Origin: Streptococcus pseudopneumoniae ATCC BAA-960 = CCUG 49455
Lineage (GTDB): Bacteria; Bacillota; Bacilli; Lactobacillales; Streptococcaceae
Length of the DNA: 12,866 nt
Reading direction: 5' to 3'
Assembly: GCF_002087075.1 (NCBI RefSeq)
Contig: NZ_MWSM01000018.1
Location: forward strand, 64,791-77,656
Of this stretch, positions 7,362-12,866 are shown in pieces (position 1 is the stretch's first letter; each line of letters opens with the position of its first letter). The position numbers and the translations under genes were made by a program. The notes below the pieces were generated by a model that did not search any database, was not told the origin of the DNA, and saw nothing but the letters and a program-made list of their open reading frames with translations.

Positions 7362-7376
7362 TATTTTCTGAAAATT
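7362..7376 (-). promoter_or_regulatory. CodY box upstream of leuA
   Basis: The minus strand reads AATTTTCAGAAAATA, matching 14 of 15 positions of the CodY consensus AATTTTCWGAAAATT. It lies 12 bases upstream of the leu -35. CodY represses branched-chain amino acid genes in low-GC Gram-positives when branched-chain amino acids and GTP are plentiful. Binding is inferred from the sequence. Confidence 0.85.
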
Positions 7377-7431
7377 TCTTCAGTAGAGAATATTTAGCTA
7401 ATTGAAAGTTCTTGAAAATCCTTGAAATGTT

Positions 7432-8088
7432 TCATTTTTTAATAGTTAAATTCCAGCTTCTTTCTATCAATTCCAGTACTTCTTCATCTGATAAAGTATC
7501 ATCAAGCGCCGCACTAATCCAGTAGCGTTTATTCATATGAAAAGCTGGATAAATGCCCTTTTTTGAAAGTAAGTCAGCTACTTGGTCATGTTTAAGATTG
7601 ACTGCTTCGACTAGACCTTCTTTTCCTTTATCAAGCTTGTCCCAAGAGATTTTCATCAAGACGGCATACCACTTTTTATTGCCTTCGTGTCTTAACACTG
7701 CTGTATCAGGCGATTTTTCCCATAGAAACTCCAACTGATTACCATACTTTTCCTGAATCTGAGCCATGATACGCTTAGTCTGAGGACAGATAAAATCCTG
7801 TACATCAAAACAAGCCTTCCGAATCTGGTAGAGAATCTCCAGACAAGCCTCACGGACACTTGCAACAAAACTTCCTGTCATACTTTCCATATGAACTTGA
7901 GGATAGAAGTCACCCATTTCCTGATCAAAAACCTGAAAACTCACATTATCAGTAGTGATGGACACAGTCATGACAAAATCACCCTGCAAAATCATGCAAC
8001 TATAGGTCCAGACTCCACTATTTTCTACAAAACCAAAAGCATGAGCCTTTTCTTGGTTAAATTGATAGGATTTAAAAATTTCAAACAT
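7432..8088 (-). CDS. MmcQ/YjbR family protein
   Basis: This 218-residue protein has two parts. The N-terminal part of about 95 residues is rich in aromatic residues and has no family I recognise with certainty. The C-terminal domain (about 105-213) resembles YjbR/MmcQ, a CyaY-like alpha/beta fold: it has FLWEKSPDTAVLRHEGNKKW, a YAVLMKIS strand, VNLKHD, and a PAFHMNKRYWISAALDD stretch typical of the family. Family members are often labelled DNA-binding, but the cellular function is not established. The gene follows cutC after 43 bases. The ATG has no Shine-Dalgarno sequence at the usual linear distance. The nearest, AAAGG, is separated from it by a hairpin. No terminator is evident between this gene and the leu promoter. 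Confidence 0.8.
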   Translation of the reverse strand: MFEIFKSYQFNQEKAHAFGFVENSGVWTYSCMILQGDFVMTVSITTDNVSFQVFDQEMGDFYPQVHMESMTGSFVASVREACLEILYQIRKACFDVQDFICPQTKRIMAQIQEKYGNQLEFLWEKSPDTAVLRHEGNKKWYAVLMKISWDKLDKGKEGLVEAVNLKHDQVADLLSKKGIYPAFHMNKRYWISAALDDTLSDEEVLELIERSWNLTIKK

Positions 8089-8095
8089 AAGTGAA

Positions 8096-8124
8096 AACTG
8101 CTACCCAAAGCTAGCAGTTCCTTT
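8096..8124 (-). promoter_or_regulatory. Hairpin between Shine-Dalgarno and start codon of the YjbR-family gene
   Basis: On the minus strand AAAGG (8120-8124) is followed at once by a perfect eight-pair stem AACTGCTA (8112-8119) / TAGCAGTT (8096-8103), then TTCACTT and the ATG at 8088. Linear spacing from AAAGG to ATG is about 31 bases, but with the hairpin folded it is seven, which is optimal. The hairpin could instead be a weak terminator after cutC, since TTTT follows only partly. Confidence 0.5.
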
Positions 8125-8131
8125 CTATTTT

Positions 8132-8764
8132 TTAAAAGACAACCTTGGTTCCGTGCAATTGTGTCACGCCAAGCTGGTCGATAAAGATTTGACGGTTGTC
8201 CAAGTCAATCCCCCCACCTGGTAGAATTTCAATCTTACCTTTAGCATGTTCCAAAATTCTGTGATAGTGAGCAAAACGCTTTTCTAGTGAATCGCCAGAC
8301 ACACCCGCACGAGTCAGGATACGAGTGACTCCAGCTTGACTAAGCCAGTCAATAGCTTCTAGTTGATCATCATCACTCAATTCATCAAAGGCCATGTGGA
8401 AGACAATTTCCATTCCTTTTGATGCAGCTATCAACTTCTCCAGATTAGTCTTATCCAACTTCTTATCAGCAGTTAAAGCCCCAAATACAACCCCTTGACT
8501 TCCAGCCTGAGCAGTCAACCGAATGTCTTCTAGCATAATAGCAATTTCTAGGTCATTATAGACAAAGTCACCACCACGTGGCCGAATCATAGTCATAATG
8601 GTCGTATCATAGTTAGCTGCCAGTTCAACAGCTGCCTTGGTCACTCCATAGCTTGGTGTTGTTCCTCCCACTGCTAGATTATCACAGAGTTCGATTCGAC
8701 GAGCTCCAGCCTGCATCGCTTTTTCAAGCAGGGTCACATTTTCAGCACAAAATTCGTAAATCAT
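8132..8764 (-). CDS. cutC: CutC family protein (copper homeostasis annotation)
   Basis: This 210-residue TIM-barrel protein carries the CutC signatures in order: ARRIELCDNLAVGGTTPSYG (21-40), MIRPRGGDFVY (59-69), GVVFGAL (91-97), FHMAFDE (122-128), LTRAGV (150-155), ILPGGGI (180-186) and HGTK near the end. The family is named for a copper-tolerance phenotype in E. coli, but its biochemical activity remains unsettled, so the copper role is from family naming only. It is slightly shorter than many homologues (about 210-250 aa). ATG follows AAGGAG. Downstream it probably cotranscribes with the YjbR-family gene. Confidence 0.93.
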   Translation of the reverse strand: MIYEFCAENVTLLEKAMQAGARRIELCDNLAVGGTTPSYGVTKAAVELAANYDTTIMTMIRPRGGDFVYNDLEIAIMLEDIRLTAQAGSQGVVFGALTADKKLDKTNLEKLIAASKGMEIVFHMAFDELSDDDQLEAIDWLSQAGVTRILTRAGVSGDSLEKRFAHYHRILEHAKGKIEILPGGGIDLDNRQIFIDQLGVTQLHGTKVVF

Positions 8765-8794
8765 TTGATTCTCCTTGAAGATTACTTTAAATTC

Positions 8795-8800
8795 ATTATA
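8795..8800 (-). promoter_or_regulatory. Possible -10 element upstream of cutC
   Basis: A perfect minus-strand TATAAT lies 30 bases before the cutC ATG in the 92-base gap after the DUF454 gene. The sequence 16-18 bases further upstream does not resemble TTGACA, so this promoter is uncertain. Confidence 0.4.
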
Positions 8801-8856
8801 TCATATTATTGTGAATATGCTTTCATTTTTATCAAGGCAAATAACTACTATTTTAA

Positions 8857-9216
8857 CTATTCTTTGTCTGGAATGACCTTGAAGAGATAATAAGTGATAA
8901 AGATGGTCAAAGCTCCCAGACCGATTTTGACTGGTAAGAGAGGTGCAAAATAAATGGAAATTCCCATCAAGATGTAGATAGACACGATGATTTTTTTCTT
9001 ACGTTCACGCGCAATAGACTTGGTCTCACGAAAATCAGCTACATATGCTTGATAGAGCTTGGTATGATAAAGCCAATCTTCGAAACGCTTGGAACTTCTG
9101 GAAAAACAAGCAATAGACAGCAAAAGAAAGGGAGTTGTAGGCAACAAAGGTAAAACAACCCCAACAATAGCCAAGGCCAGTGATAAAAAACCAATTATCA
9201 GATAGATAAGACGCAT
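8857..9216 (-). CDS. DUF454 (YbaN family) inner membrane protein
   Basis: This 119-residue protein shows the DUF454 pattern: a first membrane segment (about 3-24), the conserved LPLLPTTPFLLLSIACFSRSS (22-42), a cytoplasmic-looking loop with FEDWL and many basic residues (45-76), and two more hydrophobic segments (about 77-92 and 95-112). The family function is unknown. ATG follows AGGAG. A complete BOX repeat ends 15 bases before the start codon, so any transcript starting upstream carries the antisense BOX copy in its leader. No convincing separate promoter was found between the topA terminator and the gene. Confidence 0.88.
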   Translation of the reverse strand: MRLIYLIIGFLSLALAIVGVVLPLLPTTPFLLLSIACFSRSSKRFEDWLYHTKLYQAYVADFRETKSIARERKKKIIVSIYILMGISIYFAPLLPVKIGLGALTIFITYYLFKVIPDKE

Positions 9217-9231
9217 AACTACTCCTAGTTA

Positions 9232-9382
9232 ATACTCTTCGAAAATCTCTTCAAACCGCATCAACGTCGCCTTGACGTAGGTATGGTTCCTGACTTCGTC
9301 AGTCTTATCTGCAACCTCAAAGCAGTGCTTTGAGCAACCTGCGGTTAGTTTCCTAGTTTGCTCTTTGATTTTCATTGAGTAT
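9232..9382 (+). repeat. Complete BOX element (A1-B1-C1)
   Basis: The element runs boxA (9232-9290), one 45-base boxB (9291-9335) and boxC (9336-9382), bounded by the inverted ends ATACTC and GAGTAT. BoxB contains two inverted repeats, TGACTTCGTCA and CTCAAAGCA/GCTTTGAG, so the RNA would fold strongly. BOX elements are dispersed non-coding repeats of S. pneumoniae and close relatives and are known to influence neighbouring genes. This one is oriented against the DUF454 gene, with boxA closest to the start codon. Confidence 0.95.
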
Positions 9383-9436
9383 AAAATAATCCTCTTCTAG
9401 TCTCGCATAAAATGATGTATTTTGTCAAGTTCTAAC

Positions 9437-9469
9437 CAAAAAGAGCCTGAAATTCACTTTCAGGACTCT
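9437..9469 (-). terminator. Rho-independent terminator of topA
   Basis: Just after the topA stop, the minus strand pairs AGAG-T-CCTGAAA (9458-9469, one bulged base) with TTTCAGGCTCT (9442-9452) around a five-base loop, followed by a T run. The stem shares its last bases with the T tract. Confidence 0.9.
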
Positions 9470-9473
9470 CTTC

Positions 9474-11561
9474 TTATTTAATCTTTTCTTCTTCGTAGTC
9501 ACCCTTGCTACAAACAACCTGCTTGCCACCACCACGGACTTTTTTCTCCATGAGGAAGTTTCCACATTTTGGACAGTCACGACCAACAGGCTTGTCCCAA
9601 GAGGTAAATTCACATTCTGGATAGCGATTGCAACCATAGAAAAGGCGATTGCGTTTGGTTTTACGCTCAATGATTTGTCCCTGATGACAACTTGGACACT
9701 CAACACCAATCTCTTTCACAATTGCTTGGGTATGGCGGCAATCTGGGAAATTGCTACAAGCGTAGAACTTACCAAATCGACCAAGTTTAATGACCATTGG
9801 ACTGCCACACACTTCACAGTCAAATCCAGCTGGTTCATCCTTAATCTGGATTTTTTCCATTTCTTCTTCAGCCTTGGCCACTTCTTTAGAGAATGGTTTG
9901 TAAAAGGCATCAATAACACGTTGCCACTGCTCTTTTCCGACTTCGACATCATCCAGCTTGCCTTCCATTTCAGCTGTGAAGGTCACGTTTACGATATCTG
10001 GGAAATATTCAACGATGAGCTTGTTAACAATTTCTCCCAACTCTGTCGGTTCAAAGCGTTTGGCTGCAAGGCGAACATAATAACGTTTCTGAATAGTTTC
10101 AATGGTCGGTGCGTAGGTTGACGGACGTCCAACACCATTTTCCTCCAAGGTCTTAATCAATGTCGCTTCAGAATAACGAGCAGGCGGTTGAGTGAAATGT
10201 TGCTCTGGTTTGCTATTCACCTGCTTAACCACATCTCCAACAGCCATATCTGGTAACATTTTATTCTTGTCAGAATCATTATAAATGGCAAGATAACCAT
10301 CAAACTTAACCTGACTACCATTAGCAGCAAATTGAACACCATTTTGCGACAATTTAACAGCCATGGTATCAAAGACAGCAGCTGTCATCTGACTCGCTAC
10401 AAAACGATTCCAAATAAGAGTATAAAGCTTGAGCTGATCCTTATCCAGATACTTAGCAATACTTTCCGGTGTGTTAAAGACACTTGACGGACGAATAGCC
10501 TCATGGGCATCCTGAGCACCTGATGCATTTTTGACCTTGCTACCATGCTTAGAATACTTGCTACCAAAACGGTCTGTAATGAAACTTGCTGCTTCGTTCT
10601 GTGCCACTGGACTGATACGAGTCGAATCAGTACGCATATAGGTAATCAAACCTTGCACACCAGAACCGATATTGATCCCTTCATAGAGCTGTTGGGCAAC
10701 CATCATGGTTTTTCGAGTACGGAAGTTAATTTTATTGGCAGCATCCATCTGCATAGATGAAGTGGTATAGGGTAATGGAGCATTGCGCTTGCGCTCTTTC
10801 TTATCTACCTGATCCACTGAAAAATCTTTGCTAGTCAGACGAGACAAGACTTCCTTGACCTCATCATTGCTAGTCAGTTTCAACTTTTTGCCGTCTACTC
10901 CATAGAAGGAAGCCTGAAATTGCTTGGTTCCCTTTTTAAAGACAGCATCAATTGTCCAGTATTCTTCTGGCTGGAAGGCATTGATTTCATTCTCACGATC
11001 AATGATGAGTTTAAGCGCAATAGACTGAACGCGACCTGCTGACAAGCCCTTCTTGACCTTCTTCCACAAAATAGGCGAAATCGAATAGCCTACCAAGCGG
11101 TCTAGGACACGACGAGCCTGTTGGGCATCGACCAAGTCCATATCAATCTTACGAGGTTCTTTAAAAGCATTTTTGACAGCATCTTTGGTGATTTCATTGA
11201 AGACCACACGGTTAGCATCATTTTCATCCAAGTTGAGAATATGGGCCAAATGCCAAGAAATCGCTTCTCCTTCACGGTCCGGGTCACTCGCCAGAAAAAC
11301 TTTATTAGCTTTTTTAGCTTCTTTTTTCAAGTCATTGATAAGAGGGCCTTTTCCTCGGATATTGATATATTGCGGTTCATAATTATTTTCAATATCGACG
11401 GACATACTGGATTTCTTCAAATCACGGATATGCCCGACACTGGCTAAAACCTTGTAGTTTCTGCCTAGATATTTTTCAATCGTCTTGGCCTTAGCAGGCG
11501 ACTCCACGATGACTAGATTTTTTTTAACTGTTGATTTTTTCTTTTTTGTTGCCGTAGCCAC
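9474..11561 (-). CDS. topA: DNA topoisomerase I (type IA)
   Basis: TopA relaxes negative supercoils by cutting one DNA strand. I start it at GTG 11561 (695 aa, the usual pneumococcal length) because AAAAGG lies nine bases upstream. A TTG six codons earlier also opens the frame but would place that ribosome binding site inside the gene. The Toprim domain has Glu20 in [10 protein letters not shown] and Asp93/Asp95/Glu97 in SDPDREGE. The breakage-rejoining region follows, with SAGRVQS (174-180) and the catalytic Tyr308 in [10 protein letters not shown]. The C-terminal part contains three zinc-finger-like modules starting CEVC, CPSC and CPKC; the last has only three cysteines (CPKC...VVCSKGDY). 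The gene has its own promoter and terminator. Confidence 0.98.
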   Translation of the reverse strand: MATATKKKKSTVKKNLVIVESPAKAKTIEKYLGRNYKVLASVGHIRDLKKSSMSVDIENNYEPQYINIRGKGPLINDLKKEAKKANKVFLASDPDREGEAISWHLAHILNLDENDANRVVFNEITKDAVKNAFKEPRKIDMDLVDAQQARRVLDRLVGYSISPILWKKVKKGLSAGRVQSIALKLIIDRENEINAFQPEEYWTIDAVFKKGTKQFQASFYGVDGKKLKLTSNDEVKEVLSRLTSKDFSVDQVDKKERKRNAPLPYTTSSMQMDAANKINFRTRKTMMVAQQLYEGINIGSGVQGLITYMRTDSTRISPVAQNEAASFITDRFGSKYSKHGSKVKNASGAQDAHEAIRPSSVFNTPESIAKYLDKDQLKLYTLIWNRFVASQMTAAVFDTMAVKLSQNGVQFAANGSQVKFDGYLAIYNDSDKNKMLPDMAVGDVVKQVNSKPEQHFTQPPARYSEATLIKTLEENGVGRPSTYAPTIETIQKRYYVRLAAKRFEPTELGEIVNKLIVEYFPDIVNVTFTAEMEGKLDDVEVGKEQWQRVIDAFYKPFSKEVAKAEEEMEKIQIKDEPAGFDCEVCGSPMVIKLGRFGKFYACSNFPDCRHTQAIVKEIGVECPSCHQGQIIERKTKRNRLFYGCNRYPECEFTSWDKPVGRDCPKCGNFLMEKKVRGGGKQVVCSKGDYEEEKIK

Positions 11562-11596
11562 AGTATCACACCTTTTCAAAGTAATAAACTTTATAA

Positions 11597-11625
11597 AGTG
11601 TAAACCATTTTTTGAACCCTGTCAA
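11597..11625 (-). promoter_or_regulatory. Promoter of topA
   Basis: On the minus strand, -35 TTGACA (11620-11625) is 17 bases from -10 TACACT (11597-11602), giving a start about 30 bases before the GTG. The -10 is imperfect. It lies in the gap after the DUF389 gene. Confidence 0.75.
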
Positions 11626-11726
11626 GACTTAGCTACTATAATAGAAGAAAAGTTTATACTTAAGACTTCAGTCTTCCTTTGATATACATAGAAGACTCAC
11701 GAGAAAAACCAGCTATTCTCAAGAAA

Positions 11727-12770
11727 TTATTGTTCCTCAGACTCTGTATCAAATTTATTGGCTTTTTCCTTTTCTTTTGCTTCCTTATCCTTGATATACT
11801 GGAAGAAATACTCCACCAGTTCTTCCTTACTAAGTTGTTCTGAATCAGACAATTGGGAAACTTGAACAGAAACATCACTTAAACCATAGTCACCTCTCTT
11901 ACTGGAAATCATATCGAGTTCTTCTTCTGTCAAATAATTTCCTGAAATGGTTAGCTTTAGGGTATGAGTCTTTTTAGAATAGATTTTTTTCAAAATATTA
12001 TGCCCCTGAAATTGCTCTGATATAAATTTCTTAAGGGACTCTTTTTTCAACGTTTCTCTCACTAAAGTCGTTGCAGAGATAAAACTCGGAATCATCAGCA
12101 AAACAGCAACTAGAAGCAAAATCCTGCGCATTTTAGAGTCTTCTTCATTATCTTTAAAATAATGTTTCTTAACCATCATCAACCTAACACCTATATAAGT
12201 CGCAATGACAATAAAGCTACAATTGATGAGGAATAGGTAAGAGGAGCCTATGATAAATTTTAGATTAGCAGAAGCAATAGCATAACCTACTGTACAAAGA
12301 GGAGGCATCAAGGCGGTTGCAATAGCAACACCAGGAACAATATTATTGGTCTCTTTTTTCCTAGCACCAATAATACCTGCTATCCCTCCTACAAAAGCAA
12401 TGAGAACATCCCAAATAGTCGGAGAGGTTCTAGCAACAATCTCCGAACTAGCATACGAAATGGGAGAAAGATAAAAATAAAGTGTTGAAGCTATTAGACT
12501 GGCAAGAATTTGAATAGCTAATATTTTAAAAGATTTTCTTAACAATTTAAAATCAAATATAGCTAGAGAGAGCCCCACTCCCAGAATAGGTGTCATCAAA
12601 GGAGAGATTAACATGGCTCCAATAATCACGGGAGTCGAATCCATATTTAATCCGATAGAGGCGATAAGCATGGCACATAGTAAAATCGCTAAATCACTTC
12701 TGGAAAGTTCTAATTCTTCATATATTTTATTTCTAAATTCTATCAACGAATACAGTTTATTATTTGTCAC
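11727..12770 (-). CDS. DUF389 (TIGR00341-like) membrane protein
   Basis: This 347-residue protein has about seven hydrophobic segments (roughly 26-42, 46-72, 82-101, 119-136, 146-166, 171-196, 216-233) and then a soluble charged tail of about 110 residues ending in a Lys/Glu-rich stretch. The conserved DUF389 hallmarks are IGLNMDSTPVIIGAMLISPL (39-58) and GVAIATALMPPLCTVGYAIA (147-166). The biochemical function of the family is not established. The start is GTG, chosen because AAAGGAAG lies about seven bases upstream and the hydrophobic core starts soon after. A BOX repeat begins only 33 bases upstream of the start, leaving no room for a normal promoter in between. The terminator after the gene is not obvious. 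Confidence 0.88.
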   Translation of the reverse strand: MTNNKLYSLIEFRNKIYEELELSRSDLAILLCAMLIASIGLNMDSTPVIIGAMLISPLMTPILGVGLSLAIFDFKLLRKSFKILAIQILASLIASTLYFYLSPISYASSEIVARTSPTIWDVLIAFVGGIAGIIGARKKETNNIVPGVAIATALMPPLCTVGYAIASANLKFIIGSSYLFLINCSFIVIATYIGVRLMMVKKHYFKDNEEDSKMRRILLLVAVLLMIPSFISATTLVRETLKKESLKKFISEQFQGHNILKKIYSKKTHTLKLTISGNYLTEEELDMISSKRGDYGLSDVSVQVSQLSDSEQLSKEELVEYFFQYIKDKEAKEKEKANKFDTESEEQ

Positions 12771-12803
12771 AAATATCTTCCTTTCCCAGCTAACTAGTCG
12801 CTA

Positions 12804-12866
12804 ATACTCTTCGAAAATCTCTTCAAGCCACGTCAGCTTCACCTTTCCGTAGATATATGTAACTGA
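12804..12866 (+). repeat. BOX element, boxA head, cut by the right window edge
   Basis: It begins ATACTCTTCG and continues through the full boxA sequence to ACTGA, the start of the boxB junction. It resembles boxA of the element at 9232-9290. The orientation is opposite to the fragment at the left edge, and the head points at the DUF389 start codon. Confidence 0.88.

Noticed and set aside
9232..9382. CRISPR-like or insertion-sequence repeat
   Set aside because: The three similar segments are BOX modules. No spacers, transposase or cas genes are present.
9384..9436. Promoter for the DUF454 gene at a minus-strand TTGACA (9423-9428)
   Set aside because: No -10-like hexamer occurs 15-19 bases downstream of this TTGACA, so it was not called.
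11562..11579. A TTG start for topA adding six residues
   Set aside because: The TTG start would place AAAAGG inside the gene. The GTG at 11561 is correctly spaced from it and gives the usual 695-residue protein.
11637..11642. Plus-strand TATAAT between topA and the DUF389 gene
   Set aside because: It is part of a palindromic CTATTATAG, has no -35 partner at proper spacing and no plus-strand gene follows.

Overview
The window reads as ordinary core chromosome from a streptococcus of the mitis group (S. pneumoniae / S. mitis / S. oralis relatives). Support comes from the low-GC Firmicute codon use, pneumococcus-like protein sequences (GuaC, TopA, LeuA-D), and three copies or fragments of the BOX repeat that is characteristic of this group. 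The exact species cannot be decided from the sequence. Every recognised gene and RNA lies on the minus strand, so transcription runs from right to left.

Layout in transcription order, right to left. A BOX head at the right edge lies directly upstream of a DUF389 membrane protein gene. Next come topA (DNA topoisomerase I, GTG start) with its own promoter and terminator, a complete boxA-boxB-boxC element, a small DUF454/YbaN membrane protein gene, cutC, and a YjbR/MmcQ-family gene. Then comes the leucine operon: CodY-like operator, strong promoter, 17-residue leader peptide with three consecutive Leu codons, mutually exclusive hairpins and an intrinsic terminator, followed by leuA, leuB, a DUF1294 membrane protein gene, leuC, leuD and a YrdC/Sua5-family gene. 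Next is guaC (GMP reductase), preceded by a PurBox-like site, a consensus promoter and a structured leader. The window ends with tRNA-Arg(CCG), its promoter and terminator, and another BOX head running off the left edge.

Functionally, leuA-D encode the complete branch from 2-ketoisovalerate to 2-ketoisocaproate, and all four enzymes look intact with their catalytic residues. The operon appears to be controlled twice: by CodY, which senses branched-chain amino acids and GTP, and by leucine-codon attenuation in the leader. GuaC feeds guanine nucleotides back toward IMP, and its upstream region suggests control by the purine regulator PurR.

I found no phage, defence, CRISPR, toxin or transposase genes and no clear novel system. 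The most interesting signals are in non-coding DNA: the leucine attenuator with an unlisted small gene, the structured guaC leader with a possible five-codon ORF, a hairpin that could bring a Shine-Dalgarno sequence next to the yjbR start codon, and two BOX elements sitting directly against start codons.
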